From assembly GCA_964644555.1 (NCBI GenBank), contig CAZXWI010000024.1:1-19040 (forward strand): DNA of 19,040 nt. Reading direction: 5' to 3'. Position numbers and translations under genes: made by a program. Positions within the stretch are counted from its first letter, which is position 1; every line of letters begins with the position of its first letter. The notes beneath the pieces were generated by a model. It saw only the letters and a program-made list of their open reading frames with translations. It made no database searches and was not told the DNA's origin. Shown here one piece after another: positions 1-6,474 of the stretch. Source of the DNA: RUG14186 sp964644555. Its GTDB lineage: Bacteria > Bacillota > Clostridia > Eubacteriales > Anaerofustaceae.

Positions 1-103
1 AATATACATCACGATATAGTTTAAAATGTGTTATTTTACATTGCCATAATTTTATGCTACCTGTTGATATAAATTATTTCAGAGTGTATGCAAGTGCCTT
101 TTA

Positions 104-131
104 TTGCTTTGAAATTGTTTTCTGATATAAT
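104..131 (+). promoter_or_regulatory. Extended -10 promoter of the glycerophosphotransferase gene
   Basis: TGATATAAT at 123-131 is a perfect extended -10 (TG, one base, TATAAT at 126-131). A weak -35, TTGCTT, lies at 104-109 with a 16-bp spacer. Transcription would start near 138, leaving a very short leader before the Shine-Dalgarno GAGAGG (141-146) and the ATG at 153. Bases 1-103 are AT-rich and hold nothing else that I can recognise. Confidence 0.6.
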
Positions 132-152
132 TTAAATAAAGAGAGGTTTACC

Positions 153-1295
153 ATGTTAAAAGAATTTATAAAAAATGTTTTGTCGTATAAGTTGAAAAAT
201 ATAATCATCTTTGAGTCAAATCCTGATTTTTCCGACAATACATATTATTTTTTTAAATACCTTGTTGAAGAAAAGAATATACAGTCTGAATACAAATTGG
301 TATGGTTCGTAAAAAACAATGAATCAAAATGTACGAATTTGTGTGGAGCTGATATTGTATGTGTAAATCAACATTCCGATTCTATTTTTGAGAAATTCAA
401 GAGGATATATTATAATGCAAAGGCAAAATATATAATTGATTGTAACGAATGTATTTATAAGTATTCAGATAAACAGATAAAGGTTTATTTAACTCATGGT
501 ATGCCGATTAAGAATGTAGAAATGTATTTAAGAGATTGTTTTCAAAACTCAGACTTTGTACCTGTTACGAGTTCCTTTTATAAAGAGTATTTTGAAAAAA
601 TTTGTAATCGAGATATATATAAAGTATGTGGCTTTCCTCGCAATGAAATTTTATATTCGCAGAAAAATTCGGGAATTGCAAAAGAGGATAAATTTATTAT
701 CTGGATGCCCACATACAGACAGCATTCTAACCCCGAAAATTTAAAGATTGCTAATATATTTCCTCTTGGTATTCCTGTGTTAAAATCCCAAGAGGATTGT
801 AGCAAACTCAATGAATGTTTGAAACAGCTTAATATGAAATTATTGTTCAGGCCTCATCCTGTGCAGGATTTGTCTATATTAAATTTAGAAAAATATTCGA
901 ATATTATATTGGCAGATGATTTTTATTTAAAAGAGAAAAATATCCAATTGTATGATTTATTGGCAATGTCAAATGCCTTAATAACAGATTACTCTTCAGT
1001 GTATGTTGATTATTATGTACTAAATCGTCCGATTGGTTTAACTTTAGAAGATTATGATGAATACACGACAAAATGGCCTTTAATTTTTGATAACCCCAAT
1101 GATTATTTAATTGGCTGCAAGATGAATGATGTTGATGATATGATTAAGTTTGTAAAAGATGTTGCAGATGGTATAGATGAATATGAAACCAAACGCAGCT
1201 CGATTTGTGATTTGTATAATGAAATTGCTGAGCCTATAGCATGCAAGTTAATTTATGATTCTGTATTTGAAAATCCGCAAATAGATAAGAAGTAA
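153..1295 (+). CDS. CDP-glycerol:glycerophosphate glycerophosphotransferase family protein (TagB/TagF-like)
   Basis: Probable membrane-associated transferase that adds glycerol-phosphate units from CDP-glycerol to a wall teichoic acid or other surface polymer. The 380-residue protein is essentially one glycerophosphotransferase domain. Visible motifs are LTHGMPIK (113-120, matching the HGTP-type motif with a catalytic His, H115), RPHP (233-236, second essential His, H235) and TDYSSVYVDY (278-287), which contacts the phosphate end of the donor in this family. It lacks the long N-terminal membrane-targeting and glycosyltransferase extensions of large TagF proteins, so it may add one or a few units (TagB-like) rather than a long chain. 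The SD GAGAGG sits 6 bases before the ATG. The next gene, tagD, makes its donor substrate, which supports the call. Third codon positions are strongly A/T, more so than in neighbouring genes, as is common in horizontally exchanged surface-polymer loci. The exact acceptor cannot be told. Confidence 0.85.
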   Translation: MLKEFIKNVLSYKLKNIIIFESNPDFSDNTYYFFKYLVEEKNIQSEYKLVWFVKNNESKCTNLCGADIVCVNQHSDSIFEKFKRIYYNAKAKYIIDCNECIYKYSDKQIKVYLTHGMPIKNVEMYLRDCFQNSDFVPVTSSFYKEYFEKICNRDIYKVCGFPRNEILYSQKNSGIAKEDKFIIWMPTYRQHSNPENLKIANIFPLGIPVLKSQEDCSKLNECLKQLNMKLLFRPHPVQDLSILNLEKYSNIILADDFYLKEKNIQLYDLLAMSNALITDYSSVYVDYYVLNRPIGLTLEDYDEYTTKWPLIFDNPNDYLIGCKMNDVDDMIKFVKDVADGIDEYETKRSSICDLYNEIAEPIACKLIYDSVFENPQIDKK

Positions 1296-1300
1296 GGTTA

Positions 1301-1330
1301 ATTAAAAATCCTTTATAAAGAATTTTTAAT
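1301..1330. repeat. 30-bp near-perfect AT-rich palindrome
   Basis: Arms ATTAAAAAT (1301-1309) and ATTTTTAAT (1322-1330) flank CTTTATAAAG (1311-1320), itself a perfect palindrome. Only the 1310/1321 pair fails, so 14 of 15 pairs match. It starts 5 bp after the stop of the first gene and lies 67 bp before tagD. It could form a weak cruciform, act as a poor terminator, or be a protein-binding dyad; A/T-only stems make a strong terminator unlikely. Confidence 0.6.
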
Positions 1331-1396
1331 AGAATCTAATTTAAAAAGGTTATACCAAAAATCGTAAAAAGATAATCCAACCGAATTGAGAACAAA

Positions 1397-1786
1397 ATGA
1401 AAAAAGTAATCACTTACGGCACCTATGACCTACTCCATTACGGTCATATAAACCTGCTCAGACGAGCAAAAGAACTTGGCGACTACCTCATCGTGGCGCT
1501 TTCTACCGATGAATTCAATAAGCTCAAAGGCAAGGAAAGTTATTTCCCATACGAAAAAAGAAAAATACTTCTGGAAGCCATTCGCTATGTAGATCTGGTC
1601 ATTCCTGAAGAAAACTGGGAGCAAAAAATATCAGATGTGAAAGAATTCAAAATAGATACCTTTGTCATCGGAGATGATTGGAAGGGTAAATTCGACTATT
1701 TAAGCGACTATTGCGAAGTAGTCTATCTTGAAAGAACTCCCGAGGTTTCCACAACGCAGATCAAAAAGGACTTGAATAATAAATAA
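1397..1786 (+). CDS. tagD: Glycerol-3-phosphate cytidylyltransferase
   Basis: Catalyses CTP + sn-glycerol 3-phosphate to CDP-glycerol + diphosphate in the cytoplasm, giving the activated donor for poly(glycerol phosphate) wall teichoic acid and related polymers. The 129-residue length equals that of Bacillus subtilis TagD, and similarity runs end to end. Diagnostic motifs are the nucleotidyltransferase HxGH box in DLLHYGHINLL (H14, H17), the IGDDWKGKFD segment (91-100) and the C-terminal RTPEVSTT (113-120), matching the RTxxISTT signature. The ATG at 1397 has only a weak GAG upstream and no clear SD, yet no better start exists, since MKKVITYGT is the conserved N-terminus. It lies 101 bp after a probable consumer of CDP-glycerol on the same strand. 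Its third positions contain visibly more C than those of the preceding gene. It ends at the shared terminator near 1881. Confidence 0.95.
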   Translation: MKKVITYGTYDLLHYGHINLLRRAKELGDYLIVALSTDEFNKLKGKESYFPYEKRKILLEAIRYVDLVIPEENWEQKISDVKEFKIDTFVIGDDWKGKFDYLSDYCEVVYLERTPEVSTTQIKKDLNNK

Positions 1787-1842
1787 TATATGTGGGGAAG
1801 CACCCATTGTAGCTTTTATTGTGGGGCAAGCCCCCACATATA
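1787..1842. repeat. GC-rich composite inverted/direct repeat (REP- or MITE-like)
   Basis: Outer inverted repeat TATATGTGGGG (1787-1797) and CCCCACATATA (1832-1842). TGTGGGG recurs in direct orientation at 1791 and 1820, each copy followed by an AAGC element and a C-run (AAGCACCC, CAAGCCCCC), so each half can also fold into its own small hairpin. The block starts at the last base of the tagD stop codon and is far more G/C-rich than the surrounding spacer. A separate intrinsic terminator lies about 40 bp further on, so termination is not the obvious reason for this block. Confidence 0.55.
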
Positions 1843-1880
1843 TCCGTAAACGCAGTTTGTATAGAAAAATCACCAAATAA

Positions 1881-1908
1881 AAACAAAGCGGCAGATGCCG
1901 CTTTGTTT
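1881..1908. terminator. Bidirectional intrinsic terminator between tagD and tetR
   Basis: Stem AAACAAAGCGGCA (1881-1893) pairs perfectly with TGCCGCTTTGTTT (1896-1908). The GCGGC core gives stability. T-rich sequence follows on the plus strand and A-rich sequence precedes it, giving a T-run when read on minus. It serves convergent tagD (plus) and tetR (minus). Confidence 0.85.
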
Positions 1909-1930
1909 TGTAATTTCGCTTATTATTTAA

Positions 1931-2581
1931 TTATACAAGGAACTTAAGATTTGTAGTATCGACTTTCTTAACGAGTTCATCTACTTTTTTACAGTTTTTC
2001 ATTACTATCTTAATATCAACACCTGCAAGTCTTACTGCTATTGTAGCGAGGAAGTTGATGAAATCCTTGCTCTTTTCGGGGTCGAGTCTGTCGTAACGGT
2101 CAAGTAAAAGTTCTCTTCTTGCACCGTATTCCGCAATGATAAGTCTGCGGAAAATGCTCTCTGTAATGTCTATATCAAATGTTCTGATGATGTCCAAAAA
2201 GTCCATTCCGACCAAATCATTTGCATCTGCTTCTACAAGCTGATTTATGAAAATTTCTTTATAAAGTTCACGGTTGTTGTCGTTACTGAGCATTACATTA
2301 TAGAAAACTCTTGTGAAAACAATATGTCTTTGAAGCGGATTTTCAATATCTTTGGAAATCTGTTCATCCACTGTTTTCTTAACATTCTGAATGAATTGTG
2401 TGTAAACAATGGAAAGAATTTCGTTTTTCTTGAAATAATAGTTTACCAAACCGATGGGTACGTCAGCTGTGGTTGCTATTTTTTCGATGGTTGCGTTTTT
2501 ATAGCCATATTCGTAAAACATTTTTTTCGCAGCCTGAAAAATTCTTTCTCTAGTTTCTACTCCTTTTTTATATGTTGCCAT
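1931..2581 (-). CDS. TetR/AcrR family transcriptional regulator
   Basis: 216-residue one-component repressor. The N-terminal TetR DNA-binding domain covers about residues 8-55: helix 1 in RERIFQAAKKMFYEYGY, then a helix-turn-helix in TIEKIATTADVPIGLVNYYF (31-50), ending in the family-typical YYF-K-NEIL. The remaining ~160 residues are a helical ligand-binding and dimer domain with no recognisable subfamily. I place the start at 2581 and not at the in-frame ATG at 2602: GAGAGGG (2586-2592 on the minus strand) sits 4 bases before the 2581 codon and actually lies inside the seven-codon extension. It has its own promoter and ends 23 bp before the bidirectional terminator. No divergent partner gene exists, and the gene behind it on the same strand (small membrane protein) is transcribed from recO, so its target is unclear; self-regulation is plausible. 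Confidence 0.9.
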   Translation of the reverse strand: MATYKKGVETRERIFQAAKKMFYEYGYKNATIEKIATTADVPIGLVNYYFKKNEILSIVYTQFIQNVKKTVDEQISKDIENPLQRHIVFTRVFYNVMLSNDNNRELYKEIFINQLVEADANDLVGMDFLDIIRTFDIDITESIFRRLIIAEYGARRELLLDRYDRLDPEKSKDFINFLATIAVRLAGVDIKIVMKNCKKVDELVKKVDTTNLKFLV

Positions 2582-2610
2582 ATTATCCCTCTCTGTTCGC
2601 ATTTGAATTT

Positions 2611-2639
2611 ATTATAGCATATTTGAAGTTTTTATCCAA
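2611..2639 (-). promoter_or_regulatory. tetR promoter with flanking direct repeat
   Basis: Read on the minus strand: -35 TTGGAT (2634-2639), 17-bp spacer, -10 TATAAT (2611-2616) with an upstream TG (2618-2619), so an extended -10. Plus-strand ATTTGAA occurs at 2601-2607 and again at 2621-2627, exactly 20 bp apart, bracketing the -10. This could be the operator for TetR autoregulation, though TetR operators are usually inverted repeats. Confidence 0.65.
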
Positions 2640-2671
2640 TATTTAAGTGCTATTTACGGTATTTATAAAAT

Positions 2672-3073
2672 TTATGATTTATAACTGTATGCCTTATCCG
2701 TTTTGGCATTAAATATTTCATGCAAGAATATGCACACAAATGTGCCGAATGACGCAAATATCACATAAAACACCGCATTTTCTTCGGGAATCGTTTTACT
2801 AAGCCTTATTATACTCATTATTAAGTACAAAAAAGATACGATATAAAACACTTTTCCTTCGTAAAACGGCTTTACGATAAGCCTAACTGCCGCCATTACG
2901 ATAAACGGTACATAAATGCATTTTATAATGTAAGGAAACACCTCCAGCAAAAGATTGACATATGTGTTATAAATATCAATCATTTCGGGCATCTTGCTGC
3001 AAGCAATATCCAAAAGAATCCCGATAAATGCGGTTATGACATATTCTATTCCGATAGATGCTTCCTTAGTCAT
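2672..3073 (-). CDS. Small four-helix membrane protein, unknown function
   Basis: 133 residues, with about four hydrophobic segments near 8-25, 46-66, 74-91 and 100-118, and a short polar C-terminal tail (NAKTDKAYSYKS). Conserved-looking features are few; I do not recognise a family. It begins 12 bp after the glyS stop on the same strand, with only a weak SD (AAGAGA) before the ATG, so translation probably depends on read-through from glyS. No terminator separates it from glyS, making it the third gene of the recO-glyS transcript. Its Lys/Arg-poor loops and lack of a signal peptide suggest an integral inner-membrane protein. Function cannot be inferred from housekeeping neighbours such as recO and glyS. 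Confidence 0.75.
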   Translation of the reverse strand: MTKEASIGIEYVITAFIGILLDIACSKMPEMIDIYNTYVNLLLEVFPYIIKCIYVPFIVMAAVRLIVKPFYEGKVFYIVSFLYLIMSIIRLSKTIPEENAVFYVIFASFGTFVCIFLHEIFNAKTDKAYSYKS

Positions 3074-3085
3074 ATTTCTCTTATC

Positions 3086-4474
3086 CTAAAATGTAATTCT
3101 CTGTTTAATATATTCGCTTACTTCGTCAATAGGCACTCTTTCCTGCTGCATACTGTCACGGTGGCGCACTGTTACGCAGTGGTCATTCTCCGTGTCAAAG
3201 TCAACTGTTACGCAGAACGGCGTTCCTATTTCGTCTTGGCGGCGATAGCGTTTTCCTATATTGCCGGCTTCGTCATATTCGCAATCGAATTCTTTGCAAA
3301 GCTTAAAGTATAATTCGCTTGCTCCCTCCGACTGCTTCTTGGTAAGAGGCAATATAGCTGCTTTATACGGTGCTAAGAACGGATGTACTCTGAACACATT
3401 TCTTTCGCTTCCGTCTTCAAGCGTTTCACATTCATATCCGTCGCAAAGTATCGCAAAGAGCAATCTGCCAACTCCCACCGACGGTTCTATGCAATACGGG
3501 AAGAACTTCTCGTTGGTAATCGGGTCAATATATTTCATATCTTTGCCCGAATATGTTTCATGCTGTTTCAAGTCATAATCTGTTCTGTCGGCAATTCCCC
3601 AAAGCTCACTTACACCGAACGGGAATTTATACTCAATATCCGTTGTGGCATTCGAGTAATGTGAAAGCTGTTCTTTCGCATGATCTCTCATTGAAATATT
3701 TTCTTCTTTTATTCCGAGTGAGAGTAAGAAATTCCAACAATATTCTCTCCAATAATTAAACCACTTGAATTCTTCTTCGGGTTCGCAGAAAAATTCGAGT
3801 TCCATCTGTTCAAATTCTCTTGTTCTGAAAATGAAGTTGCCCGGTGTTATTTCGTTACGGAACGATTTGCCCACCTGAGCGATTCCGAAAGGCAATTTCT
3901 TTCTTGTGGTTCTTTGCACATTCTTAAAGTTTACAAAAATACCCTGACAGGTTTCGGGACGCAAATAAAGAGTATTTACGCTGTCCTCGGTAACTCCTTG
4001 GAATGTTTTGAACATAAGGTTGAATTGTCTGATGTTGGTAAAATTGCTTTTACCGCATTTGGGGCAGACAATTCCGTTATCACGGATGTATTCCTCCATT
4101 TTTTCGTTGCTCCAACCGTCTGCTACTTCGTCAATGCCTTTCTTGGCAAAATCGTCCTCAATGAGCTTATCTGCTCTGTAGCGGCTTTTGCACTCTTTGC
4201 AGTCGATAAGCGGGTCGTTGAAGTTGGCAAGGTGTCCGCTGGCTTCCCACGTTCTTGTGTTCATAAGAATAGCCGAATCGATGAGGACATTGTATGGGCT
4301 TTCCGTAACAAATTTTTTAATCCATGCCGACTTTACATTGTTGAGTAACAAAACTCCTACAGGACCGTAATCCCATGAGTTGGCAAGGCCTTCGTAGATT
4401 TCAGAACCCGGAAATACGATGCCGCGCATTTTGGTGATGCTGATGATTTCGTTGAGTGTCAGTTGTCTGGTCAT
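3086..4474 (-). CDS. glyS: Glycyl-tRNA synthetase, single-chain alpha2 (class IIa) type
   Basis: Charges tRNA-Gly with glycine in the cytoplasm. At 462 residues it is the homodimeric GlyRS of the archaeal/eukaryotic and Bacillota type, not the split GlyQ/GlyS. The N-terminal part ISITKMRGIVFPGSEIYEGL (11-30) and SWDYGPVG (33-40) are typical. A zinc-ribbon-like insert carries C92/C95 (DCKECKSRYRAD) and C137/C140 (CPKC). Motif 2 is in FRNEITPG (205-212) and FRTREFEQMELEF (216-228). Motif 3 is EPSVGVGRLL (330-339). The C-terminal anticodon-binding domain follows, with LAPYKAAILPL. An AAGGAG SD lies just before the ATG. It starts 20 bp after recO and has no promoter of its own. No T-box leader is present, although many Bacillota aminoacyl-tRNA synthetase genes have one; recO occupies the space. 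Confidence 0.97.
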   Translation of the reverse strand: MTRQLTLNEIISITKMRGIVFPGSEIYEGLANSWDYGPVGVLLLNNVKSAWIKKFVTESPYNVLIDSAILMNTRTWEASGHLANFNDPLIDCKECKSRYRADKLIEDDFAKKGIDEVADGWSNEKMEEYIRDNGIVCPKCGKSNFTNIRQFNLMFKTFQGVTEDSVNTLYLRPETCQGIFVNFKNVQRTTRKKLPFGIAQVGKSFRNEITPGNFIFRTREFEQMELEFFCEPEEEFKWFNYWREYCWNFLLSLGIKEENISMRDHAKEQLSHYSNATTDIEYKFPFGVSELWGIADRTDYDLKQHETYSGKDMKYIDPITNEKFFPYCIEPSVGVGRLLFAILCDGYECETLEDGSERNVFRVHPFLAPYKAAILPLTKKQSEGASELYFKLCKEFDCEYDEAGNIGKRYRRQDEIGTPFCVTVDFDTENDHCVTVRHRDSMQQERVPIDEVSEYIKQRITF

Positions 4475-4494
4475 AATCTCCTTTTCCCTCCGTT

Positions 4495-5235
4495 TTAATA
4501 CAGTGAATAAAGCATGTCAAAGCTTTTTATGTTTTTGCCTATGGTGTATACCACGTAGTTGTTAATGATTTTAAAAAGATACTTTTGATTGCTTTTATCT
4601 ATTACCGGTAAAGAATCAAGCTTGGTGATGTCCGTATATAATAAGTCCTTTAGGTACTCTGCTTCTCCCAATGTAACTATCGGCATCGACTTATCGTTTA
4701 TACAGTTTGAGCATATCAATCCGCCCTCGCCATAGTGGAAAAAGTATTCGCTACACTCGTTCATGCATTCAATACAGCATTCCAAAATAGGAGCAAATCC
4801 CGAAATGCCCATCAATTTGAGAGCAAATGCCGATGCTATCACAAGAGAATATTCAATAGGGGAGCTTTCCAATTTGCAAAGCGTAAAATAAATAAGGCGA
4901 AATGCCATATCATCTTCGGCTTCTTCTTCGAATATCACATCTGTCAGCTGCAATATATAAGATGCGGCGCTGAGAATGGAAATATCTTTTTTTAAATCGA
5001 AAAAGCCTTTGATAAGCTCCGCTGAAGATACATAGGGTACTTTTCTTTCGCTTAATACGAATTCGCTTAGGGCAAACGGCTGAGCCGAAGCCAAAAATTT
5101 GCTTTTCGTATTTTGAGCTCCTTTAGCCACGGCGCTTATCTTTCCCTTTTCCAAAGTAAAGATTGTCAGCATTTTATCATGCTCACCGTACTTAACAGCT
5201 CTTAAGACTATACCTTTGTATGTATTGTCGGACAT
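4495..5235 (-). CDS. recO: DNA repair protein RecO
   Basis: Recombination mediator that works with RecR and RecF to load RecA on SSB-coated single-stranded gaps. The 246-residue length is normal. The N-terminal OB-fold contains KGIVLRAVKYGEHDKMLTIF (7-26) and GKISAVAKGA (31-40), both classical RecO segments. The helical C-terminal part holds a four-cysteine zinc site: C154/C157 and C175/C178 (GGLICSNC). The SD AAAGGAA lies 7-8 bases before the ATG at 5235. First gene of the recO-glyS-membrane protein operon, with its own promoter about 26 bp upstream. recO next to a glycyl-tRNA synthetase is a common Firmicutes arrangement, often with era ahead of it; era is not here. Confidence 0.95.
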   Translation of the reverse strand: MSDNTYKGIVLRAVKYGEHDKMLTIFTLEKGKISAVAKGAQNTKSKFLASAQPFALSEFVLSERKVPYVSSAELIKGFFDLKKDISILSAASYILQLTDVIFEEEAEDDMAFRLIYFTLCKLESSPIEYSLVIASAFALKLMGISGFAPILECCIECMNECSEYFFHYGEGGLICSNCINDKSMPIVTLGEAEYLKDLLYTDITKLDSLPVIDKSNQKYLFKIINNYVVYTIGKNIKSFDMLYSLY

Positions 5236-5260
5236 GGTTGATTCCTTTCATAGCCTTTTC

Positions 5261-5289
5261 ATTATACAATAAAAAAAGTCATTATTCAA
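5261..5289 (-). promoter_or_regulatory. recO-glyS operon promoter
   Basis: On the minus strand: -35 TTGAAT (5284-5289), 17-bp spacer with a T-tract, -10 TATAAT (5261-5266). The start point would be near 5254, giving a leader of only ~20 nt, too short for a T-box or other riboswitch. The spacer behind it (5305-5471) is A/T-rich and shows no gene or structure. Confidence 0.75.
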
Positions 5290-5304
5290 CGAATTTTGAA
5301 TAAT
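5281..5304. promoter_or_regulatory. Perfect dyad over the recO -35 (candidate operator)
   Basis: ATTATTCAA (5281-5289) and TTGAATAAT (5296-5304) form a perfect 9-bp inverted repeat with a 6-bp centre (CGAATT). The first arm covers the whole -35 hexamer of the recO promoter, so a bound dimer would block polymerase. No terminator role is likely, because it lies upstream of the start point. The binding protein is unknown. Confidence 0.45.
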
Positions 5305-5471
5305 AACCTCGTATTTTTCAGGCTTTGTAAAATTTGTTTGTATGTAAAAATTTATTTGCATTTTTCGTAAATGTTTATATAAAAATATATTATGTATAGT
5401 TTTGTCGGATTTGTCGCATTTGTTTTTGTGTTTAACGAAAATGCATATAAGCAAAATCGCACAACATATAA

Positions 5472-5497
5472 AAAGGCACACATTTTCGTGTGCCTTT
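5472..5497 (-). terminator. Intrinsic terminator of the S component-coaX-dusB operon
   Basis: Perfect 10-bp stem AAAGGCACAC (5472-5481) / GTGTGCCTTT (5488-5497) with a six-base loop. Read on minus it begins 3 bp after the dusB stop and is followed by TTTATATG. It does not interfere with recO, whose promoter lies further downstream. Confidence 0.9.
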
Positions 5498-5499
5498 AA

Positions 5500-6474
5500 T
5501 TAATTTATCAAACTTTGTATTAACTTGTAAAATTCATCGTATGTGGTGAGGGTGCTTGACGCTTTTCGTATTTTAGAGCCGTTCGTCATTCCTTTTGTGT
5601 ACCAGCAAAGGTGCTTTCTGAACTCACAGCAGGCGGTTTTCTCCCCCTTATACTCTATCATAAGCCTTAAATGTTCCAGCGATAAATTAAGTTTTTCCCT
5701 TTCGCTCGGCGGAGTGTATGGTATTCCTTTTTTATGGGATATTATCTCATCGAATATAAACGGATTTCCCATTGCACCTCTGCCTACCATAACGCCCATT
5801 GCCTTGGTGTGGCGCTTTATTCTGTCGTAGTCATCATATGAGAACACATCTCCGTTTGCTATAATCGGAATATTCACTTCTTCCACTGCCTTTGCAATTA
5901 TATCATAATCGGCATTTCCCGAATAGAACATTTCCCTTGTTCTCCCATGAATTGCCACCATACTTACTCCGGCTTCTTCCAATGCCTTTGCGTTTTCCAC
6001 GCAGTTTATGTTTTGTGAATCAAAGCCTATCCTTATCTTAACGCTGACGGGCTTTTCGCTCGCTTTGACTACGGCACTCGCTACGCTGTAAAGCTTTTTC
6101 GTATCCTTTAAAAGCGCACTGCCTTCGAAATTGCCGACCACCTTTTTTACAGGGCAGCCCATGTTTATATCTATAAATTTAAATTCGCTCTCGTTTAAGT
6201 ATGTTTTAACCGCTTCCGATAAAAAATATTCGTCGCTTCCGAATATCTGCACACCGGTTAAGTCCTCGTTGGTGGATAGGCGCAAAAGCTCGTTGGTGTT
6301 TGCGTTTTTGTAATACATTCCTTTGGCACTGACCATTTCGGTGTACATAATGCCGCATCCTCTGTCTTTACATATTTTTCGGTATGCGCTGTCCGTTACT
6401 CCCGCCATGGGAGCGAGTACCAAATCATTTTGGCTTAGCACCGTAGTAAAAAAATTATCGTCTGTTTTTGTCAT
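5500..6474 (-). CDS. dusB: tRNA-dihydrouridine synthase (DusB-type)
   Basis: FMN-dependent enzyme that reduces uridines in the D-loop of tRNA using NADPH. The 324-residue TIM-barrel domain shows LAPMAGVTDSAYR (20-32), the catalytic cysteine in DINMGCPVKKVV (C107), the RNA/FMN-contacting KIRIG (K146-G150), HGRTREMFYSG (H176) and the phosphate-binding VMVGRGAMGNP (229-239). A helical tRNA-recognition domain forms the C-terminus (CCEFRKHLCWYTKG). The strand before LAPMAG is slightly shorter than usual, but no earlier start fits. The start lies inside the end of coaX (20-nt overlap) with only a distant AAAGG, so it is likely translated by coupling to coaX. coaX followed by dusB is a recurrent clostridial order, often continuing to greA and lysS; here the operon stops at a terminator instead. 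Confidence 0.95.
   Translation of the reverse strand: MTKTDDNFFTTVLSQNDLVLAPMAGVTDSAYRKICKDRGCGIMYTEMVSAKGMYYKNANTNELLRLSTNEDLTGVQIFGSDEYFLSEAVKTYLNESEFKFIDINMGCPVKKVVGNFEGSALLKDTKKLYSVASAVVKASEKPVSVKIRIGFDSQNINCVENAKALEEAGVSMVAIHGRTREMFYSGNADYDIIAKAVEEVNIPIIANGDVFSYDDYDRIKRHTKAMGVMVGRGAMGNPFIFDEIISHKKGIPYTPPSEREKLNLSLEHLRLMIEYKGEKTACCEFRKHLCWYTKGMTNGSKIRKASSTLTTYDEFYKLIQSLIN

Noticed and set aside
2582..2602. Seven-codon N-terminal extension of TetR
   Set aside because: The SD for the 2581 start lies within it, and the promoter and family N-terminus favour the shorter form.
3914..4348. Long plus-strand frame (144 codons) antisense to glyS
   Set aside because: It is a shadow of the strongly conserved glyS frame with no SD or family match.
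4475..5254. T-box riboswitch controlling glyS
   Set aside because: No space for one between recO and glyS, and the mapped promoter leaves too short a leader before recO.
5248..5481. 77-codon minus-strand frame between dusB and recO
   Set aside because: It starts inside the dusB terminator hairpin, has no SD, is made of A/T-driven residues (Ile, Lys, Asn, Phe) and runs across the recO promoter.
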